Positions 31,719-44,030 are shown, counted from the first letter of the stretch. The stretch: 64,000 bases of DNA from Cruorifilaria tuberocauda (GCA_013365365.1 JABVXU010000133.1:62001-126000), one strand, 5' to 3'. Numbers and translations: made by a program. The notes: generated by a model not told the origin, from the sequence alone.

Positions 31719-33442
31719 TTATTGCGCTTCTTGCTGTGCTTTCAGCATCTTAAGATACGCTTTTTTGTTTTTAACGCGATTCTTGCGTACCGCTAGCGAT
31801 GCCTTTTGTGCCGTCCAACGTTTCTTTGTGACCTGAAAATAATATTGAGACTAACAACCCACATAGAAAAATGCTGATAGTACCATCAAAACATTCCGGA
31901 AAATAGCCAAGTTTTCCAAATGTAACATAGACGTGAATGAAGACTATACGAAAAACAAGTGAGAAAGGGAACAAATACCTCCTTCGGCTCCTTAACTTCT
32001 CGTTCCGGATTTTTACGGATAGCTTCATGTGCCTTTTTATACATGTCCATAATCTGCAAGTACATGAACCTTAATACATTGATCAAAAATTAAACCAAAC
32101 ATTACAGTTAACTTGAACACCATGCTTCCAATAAATAAATTTTGCAACACTCACATCATCTGCACCGATATTAATAGCGATGAAACGCGAAAAATGTCGC
32201 TTGTATGCATCTTCATCTTCTTCTTTCAATAGTCTCATATAATCAGCAACATGTTTTCCAAGTATTCTATCACGATGCGCTTCAGCGTTGTATTTGGTTT
32301 CCGAATTATAACCAAAGAAACGCGTCTCGCTGAAAAAAATTTGCCAACAAATTAACAAAACGAGAACTTTGAACCATGGCTCAATTACCAAACGACAGAT
32401 CGAGTGGAACATCTGTCTCAAAACGTGGAATCAATGAACAAATAACGCGAAAACAAAATAATACGCACCTATGTGGAACATCAATACCGCCATCAGCAGC
32501 ACCTTTCATGACAGCGAAAACCTTAGCACCTGTAACAGTGCGTGCTAAGCCAACATCGAGGACTGCCCGGAAAGGTGCTCGTTGTCCTTCCTTTTCAACA
32601 TTGTAATCGTCACCATTTGCTTCTTCTAGACCTTTGTACGTTTCCGCCAAACCGATTTTGAGTAAATGACGTCGGGCCAGCAATAGACCAGTAGCATAAG
32701 CTGATGCATAGTTGGTCAAGCCCACCTTCAAGTGACATTGAACAATACAAAAACATAACTAATCTTACTTATTTCCTTTATCCATCAGATTCTGCCTAAT
32801 CTCATGCAGCGTAACAATTAAAGCATAAATGCATGCGACAAAACTCGATTTATGTCATTATGTGAATCTAAATAACGAATGCAATTTCGTTACAAATTTT
32901 ATAAATGGATGCCCAACTGCAAAAATGAAACAACTGTAACCTTAATTCCATAACGCGGCAGTTCATGTGAGTAAGCGGAACATACCACCACATCACCTTC
33001 AATTCGGGAGTATGCTATCTGAAATTTGAGCTGGTATTGCTAATTATCCACAAACAAACGAAAATGGTCAATGCAAAAAATCACAATCTGAATAAGCTTT
33101 CTTCATTCAATAGCAAAAACCAAAAAGATGAATCACTAAATGATAATAAAAGTAGTGGAAAATATAATCACGTGAATTTCTTCTCTTTATTCCTAGCCCC
33201 AAGAACTCTCTCAATACAATCAGATCAACTTAAGATAAAGTAGCTTGACTCACTTGAGCAATGACATCTCTATTGGTAAAACGTACGATAAGGCGATACT
33301 TCGGAGTGTTGTATTTATTTTTATCTTGCACAGTTAAACGTTTCCTTGCATAATAATCTGTTTTACCCTCACGCCTGCGTTTAAGTTTCACTTGATAACG
33401 CTTGAAATATGCCTTATTCTTAACTACCTTCACGAATCCCAT
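31719..33442 (-). CDS. rpl-5: 60S ribosomal protein L5 (uL18), complete
   Basis: Binds 5S rRNA and forms part of the central protuberance of the large ribosomal subunit. Six exons: 33442-33254, 33018-32941, 32725-32469, 32329-32155, 32053-31979, 31832-31719. All have GT/AG boundaries and consistent phase, giving 295 residues plus TAA, close to the usual length for animal L5. Diagnostic stretches seen are [20 protein letters not shown] at the start, [36 protein letters not shown] followed by [58 protein letters not shown], and a lysine/arginine-rich tail that includes [19 protein letters not shown]. The start codon is fixed by homology and by a TTTCAG acceptor eight bases upstream of it. The introns are short (66-215 bases). 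I looked for a snoRNA in intron 2 and did not see one. Confidence 0.97.
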
Positions 33443-33450
33443 CCTGCACT

Positions 33451-33456
33451 CTGAAA
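33451..33456 (-). promoter_or_regulatory. Acceptor just upstream of rpl-5 ATG, possible spliced-leader site
   Basis: The minus strand reads TTTCAG then AGTGCAGG directly before the ATG. No upstream coding exon is needed, which fits trans-splicing of a spliced leader, common for nematode ribosomal protein genes. Confidence 0.5.
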
Positions 33457-34459
33457 TTGAAAATTTGCAACAGTCTGTCGTTCCTGTCACGTGTATTTTG
33501 CACATTAATGTAAAGTCAATATATTAACGTGAAATTAATATAACAAATAAAAGAGCTGCTGACAGTTTGTAGTAAAAGACAACATCACATCATCACTTAG
33601 CATAATCAGAGCAAATATCCAGATCTCTGTTCACACGTACTTCTCATTCTCATCTTAGCCGTTTCTATGCAAACATAAAATGAGCCACGTAAGTTGACGA
33701 TAATAACACATTCCCACTGCCCTCGTATTGATAGGTCATTCATAGGTCACGAATCTGTCAAACCGCCCTTTAGGCTTTCAACAATGTCAGCGGTATGAAA
33801 ACGTTGCGGATCAAAACAAATTTATTTCCGGCATGGTTGGGAATATTATCTTGTGTGACTGAATGATACTGAGGGCGAAAGTTTGCGGAATCAGATATGT
33901 GCGAGATGATTTAAACTTTTTCAGTTTTTTTTCATTATTACTTGGCATTGTCCTGAAAAGACATGCGTTTTTTATTTTGTAATAATATTCTATTATCACT
34001 TTCACGTCGATATCTAAGAGGAAAGTAGAAGGGAGTGTTACTCACTTTATTAGCATTGTATGAAATTCTTTCCTTTTTTGATCGAGATCTGAAATTCATA
34101 GAATATCTGCATAGATTAGAAGGAATATTATGTCAAAAATGAGATATGACATGGTACCGTGTAGAATTTGTTGCAATTACAAATATATCTCGAGGGATAT
34201 AAGAATAACTTTAGATTAAATCTATATTGTTTGTTGTATATTGAATATAAACTTATTTATTTGCTGACTAAATCTTATTTAAAAAACAGTCATTTAAAAT
34301 TGTATCTGCGTGGTCGGTCTGTTTCATTGCTAACCTGTATTTATCGCCGTTGTTTGTTCCTTTTGTTGTGGACTTATTTTCATTTCGTCAAGTTCAAAAT
34401 TTTACTTTAGAAAATTTTTTTCGAAAAATAATTATTCGAATTCAACTTGATTGAAATTT
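33457..34459. promoter_or_regulatory. Divergent promoter region between rpl-5 and the plus-strand gene
   Basis: About 1 kb separates the putative leader acceptors of the two divergent genes. The first 350 bases next to rpl-5 are visibly less AT-rich, with GGTCATTCATAGGTCACGA near 33735. No TATA or initiator could be assigned with confidence. Open frames at 33811-34005 and 34168-34410 are low-complexity and not supported. Confidence 0.4.
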
Positions 34460-34464
34460 AGCAG
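34460..34464 (+). promoter_or_regulatory. Acceptor upstream of the unrecognised gene's ATG
   Basis: TTTAGCAG lies 11-15 bases upstream of the chosen ATG and could accept a spliced leader. The evidence is weak. Confidence 0.3.
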
Positions 34465-34474
34465 TATTACCAGA

Positions 34475-37400
34475 ATGACCAATACATCACAGGAAACGTG
34501 TTCACACTCAATGTATCCTAATAATAATTTGAGCCATCGTTGTAATCATTATCGTTAGTTCTATTCCATTTCTCTTTGACTTCTGCCTGTAAGAATAAGC
34601 GGGAATTTGAATATTTGATTTCGGTGAAATTTTCATCTTTCCAATTTTATGATTTTTGAAATGTCCCAATCACGTTTTTAATAAAAGAGAATCCAAATCT
34701 ATTTTCCTGAAAAGTCTTTATTTTTGTTTTTCTAGGAAGGAGAAACGAAAATCCTGTTTGAAAATATTTAAGTCCCATTATCAATTTTACATTGTGTTTT
34801 GTTCTTTCAAGAAGTTAAAGGCTTGGTGCATTTTTCAGATCCAAAACATTTGCAATGTAATGTTGGATCTAAGCGATCACTTAATAATTGTAGTTGCGGT
34901 ACGTTCGGTACAAATCGTAAGCAGCTCACTCAGCCCAGTGATTCGTGGTCAAGTAAGTCATTTGAATTTGAATTTATCACAATTGATGGAGTGAAGAAAT
35001 AAAGAAGGGTGATTATCAGGAAATAATCAGTTTCAGTTCCGGAACTGGTGAGAGAAACAGGACTAATTCTAGAAGTGCAAAGGGAATATGGCCGCATCCT
35101 TAGTCAATCTAATTTTTCTACACCAAATATTCATATTTATTTTTCGCTTTCTACCTTGGTTAATGATGCTCCACTGAGTGCGATCACTGACAACCTTACG
35201 GATATTTTTCAAGCTGGAGCAATGATATGCTATTTTGCAATTTTATTTGAATCTCTTGCACATTTACCAGACTTTTTGCGTCTTGATGTATTCAAATCTT
35301 TCCTATTTAATGCATGCTTGAGATTAAACATTGCATATTAGTGATTTACCTAAATGTATAGATATTTGATTTTGTTTTTGAGTTTATTACCTGATTATCA
35401 TTAAATTATTATTAGATTTTATTGATAGAAAGGGATTTCAGGTAGAAATCGAAGTTGATGGAGGTGTTAATCTGAAAGAGCTAAAAGATCATGTTCACGT
35501 GATACTGACATGTACTTTTATAAGGCCAAGCACGGAAATTGGTCGTAAGCGTACGTTTGAATTCTCAATTTATAGGAGCAATATCATGGACCATGGACAG
35601 ACTTTATATTAAATTATTATATATTTTCAGCAGAATTAGTACCAATGATATTAATACAGGATGATCACGAAATTCCGCTTGCTCTAATAGCTAATCATGA
35701 GTTAGTTGCGCTCCCTCGACAAGTTTTCCCGATAGAAGAGGTCACTTCGGCATTTATGGCAAAGAAGAACTCTGTTACCACAAATGTAAATTTTTTATGG
35801 CATTTTATGATGTATTTAATTTTTTCTTTGAAATATCTCTGATGAGCCCGACATAGAGTTTTTATCAGTATACGATACTAGAAGTAATGGCCAGACAATA
35901 TGCAGAAACTAATAAATTATCATGAATTTTAACATTTTTAAAGATTTATAGGTAGAATGGCCAGAATTTGCGACAATCGGCCGTTCCATAGAAGGACGAA
36001 TTTTAAGTGCACCACCATGGATCCGTGAATTTACAAATCCGGGGGTCAAAAAGATTGCTGTGAGTATACAACGCTTTGGACGAGATCGAGAAGGTTTCGC
36101 AGTGATAAAAGAGGTTTTTTTTTTCCTTTTATTATTTTGACGCATTAGTTAATTCTTAAATTTCATTCTTTTTGGCTAATTAGTTCTGAAAAATTGTATA
36201 GTGTATCAAACGGGGTGTTATCCTCACGCCAATCGATGAAGAAGATAAGAAAATATGTGGCGATTTGTTTTTCCCCTACGAAATGCGAATCGATGCATCA
36301 CGTGCAGTAACAGAATATGAGGTATAGTTAAGCAGATGTTTGGATCTTTTCCATTCTGTGCTGAGGCACTATAAGAAAGCTTTTAATATCTCATTTGCGG
36401 ACTTTGGAAATCATATGATGAATCACCGTCGAGATGTTTGTCCAGAATTTAGTAAAGAATTATGTATTTAAAGATACTAAATTGTTTTATATTTATTTAC
36501 ATCGTTATATAAATTCCATTATACTGATAAGCTTTGTCTGAATCTAAAATAAGAGGGTATAATGCATCTGAAAAGTGGAAGTCTTGTGATAATGGAAATG
36601 TTTGAGAATTAAATGATGTGGAACTTATACGTGTTCAGGATGTATATCGCTTAGGCTCAAAATGGTATTTTCGTGCATGTCCAGAATTACCAAATCGTAA
36701 ATACAAGTATAGAGCGTATAGTCTCAATAGTTTGGATGATGTCCTCAATGATAATTTGACTGCTCGGGAACGATTTCATGAACAAACTGTAAAGAGATCA
36801 GTAAGATGTTTTCTGTTGAGCGAATTAGACTGTCATTATCGGTTTGTATGTGTACATTTAGCACAGTATATCAGAAAGATGGAAAAAGGAAATTCGGTTT
36901 TAATTCAAGAAGTATTTAAGATTATAGCAAATCGAGAATCCGTCACTGCTGATATCCCGACAAGTGCCACAGAAGCAGTGACATCCACAAATCATGAGCC
37001 GGATGACTCACATCAACTAATTAAGTTCGATAATGAACTTTTACCGGTAGGTTTAATTAAGTGCGATGATAGTCTCGATAAAATTTAGATTCTAGTTATT
37101 GATAAGAAACTTCTATAATCAGTAAAATAGGATAAAAATACTAAAATAAAAACAATAGTAATAAAAAAGAAGAAAAACGTAGCAGGAAAAAATCGTTGCT
37201 AATATTGCAGATTACTTCCTGCCCGGCCTACGCTATGTTTGAGATGGCAGTCACTTTATTTAGCGCTCAAAAGTAAAGATGTTAGAATTAGTGAAACGTT
37301 CTCTTATTCATATTTCTATAATTGCGCTAATATTACGTGCATTAAATTTTTAATTGAAATTTACTTACTAGTTTAGATGTCCTCATCAAAAGCCACAGCA

Positions 37401-39501
37401 ATCTCACCGGTTACTCTTGATTTACTTAGTGATGTTAATTTCGATGTGTCTCCTGCGACAACAGTAAGTGGCATTAATGAGACAGTGATACGGCAAAATT
37501 CAAATTCTTCGAATATGGCTGATTGCAACTTATTGGTTGACTTTGATATTGCGGATGATGTACAACAGTTGGCTACACAAGTTCGGCGCTTTCATGTATT
37601 GGATGAAGATTTTAATCTTTCTTCAATCAATTTCGACTTTAAAAGAGCGAAAGAATGTAATTACAAAGCAGGAATATTCGGCTGTAATGGTCACGAAAAT
37701 AACGAAGATATGTGGTCGGTCACCTGTTTTCCAACTTTTTTCTTACAAATCGTTGTCCTTCGTTTGATAAATAAGAGCATTTCAGATAGAATTCAGTCAT
37801 ATTTTTTCTCTTTTCACTTGCTGTTTGATGTACATAATGGGAATTGCTTGGGAATATTTTAGAATATTTTTATTTACTTAACTAAAATTTATATGGGACA
37901 AATTATATAAAGTAAGGATCAGTATGGTCTATTTTATCAGTAGATTCACAAAAAAAGTCAACTTAATAATCCATAATCCTTTTTTTCCCGGATATTGATC
38001 AGAAAGACGTACTCTGATTGTCGTATTAGAACTAAAATTCACACTGCTCTGAATGATTGATAAAGTTTTATATAAAATATGTTTACATAATTCATTAAGA
38101 ATTAATTTATATTACTTAAGCATGACATCACAAATTAAAGAATCAGGAAATATTAATTCGAATCGTGTTATTTATGGATTTAATACTCCAGAAGGTTTCA
38201 TTTCTTTCCAATAATTTTTAAATTGCTAACATTTCTTAATTATAGCTTGCAATTTTTTTCGTAACTTTATTGATTAATGTTTTAGAATTTTCAAATAATC
38301 ACTTCCATATTGCCTAAAGTTCAAGTCCATAATTTTTATCTCTCAGAACCAGTGGAAGTGGAATCTAATAATGGTGCACAATTAATTGATATTAACACTG
38401 ATTTACCAATCAGTGGTCAGGACGTGGATACTAGCGATGATTCTGAGAATGAAATGTTCCATGCAGTAGCCGTGAAAAGACGAAATGACAATGGGGTTGG
38501 CGTTTTATTTTAAGTTTGCAGATTATCTTGAGCAGTGGCGTATTATTTAACTATTATGTGTCTTATATCAAGGTTCTATGGTAAAAGAGAAAGCTTGGGA
38601 TCCTTTTTTAGTGAATTCAATGATTCTGCTTCAGAAATGAAAATGTAAAAAGCTAATCATAGTCAAAATTTATTTCGTCTCCCTAAGATAGTTAAATTTT
38701 TGACTCAAATCTATTAATATTTTAGTGGTGGTTCACCCGCAGGGCCTCAAATAAAACAGATTCAGTGGAAGACAGTAAAATAAATGAGGAACTTATGAGG
38801 CCACCGTCTCTCACTGTCGAAAATTCTAAAACAACAGCGGTTACTAGATAATTGTTCAATATTTGAAATAACATAGAATTTTCCGAGAAAAATTTAGTCT
38901 TTTGTGTTGATAATGATTAATTTAATGGTTATGTATGCAATGTAAACATCAACAAATTTTTGCTGAGAATTTGTCGAGCAACAGTATTCTATAATTCCAG
39001 TTTAACTCAATACCTGAAGATGATAAACCACTGGTGATTTTGACTGACGATCATGTAAATAATTGTGAAACAACTTCCTTGACAATGTCGCCGCAGATAT
39101 CTCTTTCAAATGCCCTTCAAAACGACGGTGTAAGTTTTTTTCTTTGTTTGGTATTAATGGTTTTCAGTTCTTCCTTAAATTTTGGTAGTCTCATTTGTTT
39201 TTATTTTGTTAATAATACTACTCATTATTTATAACACCTGTTCAATCTTTAATCCGTATTGATATCTTTTTCATATGAGAAACATATTTGATATAATATG
39301 ATTATTGCTGCAACTTCAATCATTGGAAGCATTTTAACTATGAATATGAGATATTTCATTTATCAAAGAAGAGTAAGCGAGATTCGGACTTTGAATATGT
39401 TTTTAGTCCGTGAGACATTTTTCAAAAAGTTTTTGGATTTTTGTTCTAAGCAAGTGATGTGCACTATCCAGGCAATACAAACTGGGGGATTACGTTACTA
39501 A
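34475..39501 (+). CDS. Unrecognised protein of ~695 residues, 13 exons
   Basis: Exons: 34475-34553, 34839-34952, 35037-35158, 35442-35544, 35631-35785, 35952-36113, 36202-36321, 36639-37046, 37377-37718, 38286-38495, 38726-38839, 39001-39129, 39472-39501. Every junction is GT/AG and preserves phase, giving 696 codons including TAA. The N-terminus is Cys/His/Asn-rich. A folded-looking region runs from about residue 75 to 400; it includes STPNIHIYFSLSTLVEIEVD, ILIQDDHEIPLALIANHELV, APPWIREFTNPGVKKIAVSI, GDLFFPYEMRIDASRAVTEY and RLGSKWYFRACPELPNRKYK. The C-terminal part looks disordered and acidic, with hydrophobic-acidic motifs LIKFD, LVDFD and DLLSD. Some of these resemble clathrin-box words, but no function is claimed. 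There is no signal peptide or membrane segment. Exons 2-9 are the firmest; exons 1, 11 and 13 rest on phase and splice sites alone. Read-through past 37046 would instead end at 37088. Confidence 0.7.
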
Positions 39502-41222
39502 TTCATATTATTTTCATGTGGTTGTTATCAGGCAATCTCTTGTTTTTAGATATATGCGAAATTTTTTGCTGGACTTCTTCAAAAGTGAATGTTATGACGA
39601 AAAATGATGTTTCTAAGTCATTGTATGGTTTCTTTTAGCGTATTTAAAAATTAATTTGATTCGATTGCAAATTGGAAGGAAAATATTGCCATTTTACGCT
39701 ATCTTTTTTTATCATGGTGCTTTTTTCTCATATTGTAATGAGTTGCATGCACCTACTTTATGCTGTATTAAGATATTCTTGTATTGAAAAACTTTGATGT
39801 ATTCGTGTAATTTTTTAACTTATTTTTTTATTGCTGAAATTACTGCTAGAGAATTATTTCTTGAAATTATTTCTGTTTTAACTTTTCAAAATTTTGAGAA
39901 AATTTCAAAGAAACACTTTTTTTAGAGAATAAATTTATGCACGTGAATATTTCAGAAAAAGAAGGAGAAAACACTAGAAAAGTGGATGAAAATTTGTTAG
40001 TTATTATATCTCAATATTCAAATTATCTTCTATTAATCTTATGTAAATTTTCTGCTGATCTTTATTATGATTGAGTTATATCATGATATCACTTTCTAGC
40101 TGCATAATCGAGTGGTTGTGCATGCTTATCTTTGTTTCTTCGTGAGGTGGTACCCTTTTACTTTTACATTTTTAATATTGCTTTTTTCTCTGCGTATTTT
40201 CATCATGCTCATTTTCAGTGTTTAAAAAATAAGCATTTATCGGGTATTATTGCAATATTTTTGGCAATAATTTCATTTTCTTGATATGACTATTGAAAAG
40301 AAAATTTTCACTTGAAATCTTGTAGGAATGCTAATTATCCAGAAAATGTACAGGAGACAAGGAAAATTTTTAGACTATTTATCTTTGTATATCATGAGTT
40401 AGGCTTCATTCCTTGCATGTTAACGGGTCGTCTGTCACTTAGTGTAATCCTTCCTTCTGACACTTGTTCAAATCCCAACAGTACATCTAATCCTTTTATT
40501 TTTGGAGAATGAGATTGAATAAAACAGCTATCATCAATCTTTTATTTTTTTGAATAACGTATAAAGTGTGAATGTAGGAGAAAGAATTTTGTATATAATC
40601 CTATACTCTCTGTTATATTTTAAAACAGAAATAAAAATTTGGATACTAATTGAAAACAGAGACATTTACTGGCATAACAACCATAAATACCAAATTTCAA
40701 GTTCAATCAATCTACCTATGAGAATAAATATATATTCTCATAGGTAGATTATATATATGTATATATAGAATCAACATAGCTGAATAAGGATTAAATAAAG
40801 GATCACTAATGCAATTTACAAGATGTGCAATTTAGAATGTTGCTAATATTATATCGAAATAGCAAGATATCCATTTTTAATGGAAGCTTCAACTGCTGAT
40901 TAGTTTTTTTCCATTTGTATCACTTTCAAAATAAATATTAGGAAAATTAAAAATGGAAAAATTATGGAAAATGAGCAAAAAAAGTTAAGAAACCAGAAGA
41001 CCAAAAAGATTAGATAATTTATCATGTATGAAAATTATAATTTATGATTATTACATATTGCATAAGAATAATCACTTTCAAGGGATTAAATTGATAAGAG
41101 TTAACTGTGGAAGATTTTGTCATTAATCATGATTCTTTAAAAAATACTCTTAATTTTAATTAAAAAAAATTTTTTGAAAGTCTAAAATTCACTTCGACTT
41201 TGTTCTTTTTTCTTGGAATTAG
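39502..41222. other. Intergenic, no gene seen
   Basis: AT-rich. Short plus-strand open frames occur but without convincing splice context. It contains the palindrome at 40709-40750. Confidence 0.5.
40709..40750. repeat. Perfect 18-bp inverted repeat with 6-base loop
   Basis: AATCTACCTATGAGAATA at 40709-40726 is the exact reverse complement of 40733-40750. It lies between the unrecognised gene and the Mpv17-like pseudogene. Confidence 0.9.
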
Positions 41223-41224
41223 CC

Positions 41225-42750
41225 ATTCGTTCACGATCAGTTAATGGAAAATATGAACAATACCGTTGAAGAAGGAAAATTAACAGTTCTATTTTTATCA
41301 CCAAGTTCAAAATCTCAGGTTATCATTATCTTCTCAAAGTGATATCTTAACTCGTTTATCTTCATCTTCTTTTATTTCTCGGCAGCTATTTAGGAGCATT
41401 AACAGTAATAGCTGATATTTTAACTCAAAATCTTGTCGAAGCTGGCAAAATGAGAATTATAATTCGGCGCGAACAATACATTTTTCTGACCTTATTCTGT
41501 TCTGGATTGTTCGTTTTTTTATTTTTTTCCGTTTTTTTTTTTTTTTTTTTTTTGGAAAACTAAAAATAATAATCTTATCAATGATAAGATAGATATTAGT
41601 ATCTTATTTTGAATTTTTGATGGAATTTGGAGCAAGAAATAAAAATCCTAAAAAGACATTAATCGATAAAAACAATTATTCATTTAACTAAGCTAATAAG
41701 TTGAATGGGACAATTTATATTGAAAATTCTTGCTAGAGAGTGAAAAATAATCGAAGAAGTAAGAATTTTAATTTTACGGAATGAGTGTAAAATATCTTCT
41801 TGAATTTTTACTGATATTTCTAATTATTTTCCCTAAAGGAACTTATAACTTACCCGTAATTTTTATTACTTGAAAAATTAAAAGGTAAAACAGGTTTGCT
41901 ACCATTAAAACGGATAGTTCTTGATCAAGTTTGCTTGTTTATCTGAGGATGATAATTAATGCATCTTAATATTTTTGTTTTGCTGATTAAATTTAATCTA
42001 ACATTTGAAAAAATATTTATAGCAATATTTTTTACAGTTCTTTTTTCTAAATTTAATAATTTAAAAATTTTTGGTTCTTAACAGCATCGATATTCACTTT
42101 TAGTTTTATTGCAAATTTGCTTATATTAGAAGGAAATTCACTGCAAATTGCATTTGAAAAAGCAAAACATGATATTGTTTCAGTGATGAATATTAATTAT
42201 AAGGCAGGAGAAATCACGATTTGGATCATAAATCAAAATTATCATGTCAGCCTTTTTATAAAGAATAGAGAAAAAATCTGATAATAGGGCGACGAGAAAA
42301 AGTGATAAGCTGACAAGATCTTTTCAAAAAGATAAAATGAATGAATATTCAGTGATTTATTTTAATTTAATCAATGGTTTATTGATTGTTTTCAAACGTT
42401 ATAACGTAACGGGAAAACTTAAATTCATTATCTGACTTTGAAATACTTCTTGATTGAATATTCGGTAAATTAATCGATTTAGAATTAGACAGATCAGTAT
42501 TGAAATAAATGAATGATTTATCAAATATTTATCTTAATTGATATTTCTAATTGCAATCTTATTTTTTTTTAAATTCAAATTATTTCAAAATTTAGGTTTG
42601 GCCATTGGTGCAACTTATAAATTTCCACTGTTATTGCTTCGTTATAGGCTTATATTTGTTCAGTTTATTGGTCTATTTTGGAATATATACTTATCTTATG
42701 CTACTCAAATTGAAGCTAAACGAATAAATGAATCAGAAAAAATATTCTAA
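41225..42750 (+). pseudogene. Mpv17/PMP22-family pseudogene
   Basis: Mpv17-family proteins are small multi-pass proteins of mitochondrial or peroxisomal membranes. Pieces in order: KINSSIFITKFKISG (about 41270-41317); YLGALTVIADILTQNLVE (41388-41441); LKRIVLDQVCLF (about 41905-41940), matching the family's LKK..LDQ; FIANLLILEGNSLQIAFEKA continuing to NINYK (42087-42203), matching the LLEGKS...N.K part; VWPLVQLINF (42596-42625); and LLRYRLIFVQFIGLFWNIYL (42634 on), matching the C-terminal YR...WN.YLS signature. Lesions: an in-frame TGA at 41267-41269; a junction around 41318/41386 that drops out of frame by one base; a TGA at 41944 with no usable donor after LDQVCLF; a GC rather than GT after NYK; the GP..H.WY segment not found; and a one-base deletion between 42625 and 42640 that splits the last exon into two frames. 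The lesions point to decay rather than one sequencing error. Confidence 0.72.
41532..41553. repeat. Poly-T tract (22 T)
   Basis: An uninterrupted T run directly after the first Mpv17-like hydrophobic segment. Homopolymers of this length are prone to assembly error. Confidence 0.9.
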
Positions 42751-43601
42751 CAAAAATTTACACCATTGATAATTCTATCATTAATAAGTAAAGTAAAACT
42801 ATTCAAAAAAAAGTAAAACTATTGAATAATATCTCATGTTGTTTTGGATTGTAATTAAAATCATACATTTGAAAATCATATTACTTTAGTAATCAGGAAC
42901 AATATATTTTACACTATAAAATGATACTAATCGTTGATAATTTTGGACCACTATAATGTTAATAATTTGTTAGTATGTTAATAATTTTCATTAAACTTTT
43001 AATTATATCCGGCATCTGTAATAGTTCAATACATGAGAATTCTGTTGTTAACTTTTTGATACTCTCATCATTAATCAGCGGTAATGAAAAAAACAACTTT
43101 CCTCTTCTTGTGTTTGCCAGCTTATTAATTAGGTTTTCAACATTGAAAGTTATTTTCAGTGTTTGAATCATTCAAATTTCAAATTGGAAGAAAAAATTGA
43201 AAAATTTGTTTGACAGAAAAAATCAAAAGAATTGATTGAAAAAATCTTTGACTAAAAGTTTTTTACATTGAAATTTTATTTGCATCATTGTACGAAATAT
43301 AAGCTTGAAATTTCAGCTTGTTACTGACATTTACTGAACTTTTTGGTGAAATAGCAAAGCATAGATTTGCGTTAAACATCTTCCGTGAGCAATATTCTTA
43401 ACATACTTTTATATCAATCGTTAACTATATCATAAATATTAATCATTATTGTTCAGTAACTTTAAAATTACCATTACCTATTCATCCATTCTATGATCAG
43501 TAATAGATATAAATTCTAAATTGATAAAGTTTCATTTTAATAAAGTTTTCATTAAAATTTTTTTTCACTCGATAAAATCTCATCAATGAATGATTCTCGA
43601 G

Positions 43602-43640
43602 ATCGATAATCGATTCTCTAATCGATCGATTATCGATTTC
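43602..43640. repeat. ATCGAT-rich inverted repeat
   Basis: ATCGATAATCGATT is followed by a few bases and then AATCGATCGATTATCGAT, an imperfect palindrome built from ATCGAT words. Confidence 0.7.
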
Positions 43641-44030
43641 CATATACAAATTTCATTTAGTTCAACGAAAGTTTACAGTTAAGAAGGAATTGGAAATGTT
43701 TAGTATGGCACGATGAATTATTTTTCTCTCAAAATTCAGTCTCTAAATGCTTTTAAAATGCTTTTTTTTCCTTTTTTTGCATATTTCATCTTTTTATGAT
43801 ATTATTTTCGGCATCTTACATTGTAATCACTCTCTCAATTCAATTTTCGATGGAAGAAAAAGAATGATCGAATTGTATAGCTTTTCAAACAAATTCATCC
43901 CAAAATCGATAAGCGCAGTTTCGTAATGTTTGATTTTGATTATTTTATATAGTTTATCGACATTACTTGATACATAATGAAATTTTACTTACGCAATATG
44001 TAATACTAATAATTAGTGGTGATGATTAGT

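Noticed and set aside
32376..32606. Plus-strand open frame across rpl-5 exon 3
   Set aside because: Antisense shadow of the ribosomal protein L5 coding exon.
37047..37088. Read-through end of the unrecognised gene (stop at 37088)
   Set aside because: A GTAGGT donor at 37047 and an in-phase exon at 37377 with similar acidic, hydrophobic motifs make continuation more likely; an isoform ending here remains possible.
41223..41415. Alternative reading in which PFVHDQLMENMN... and LFRSINSNS-stop would end the unrecognised gene
   Set aside because: It is phase-compatible, but another frame of the same bases carries the start of the Mpv17-like sequence, and an earlier terminal exon (39472-39501) fits better.
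42959..43171. Open frames of about 65-70 residues on both strands over the same bases
   Set aside because: No family resemblance and no splice sites; coincident frames are common in this AT-rich DNA.
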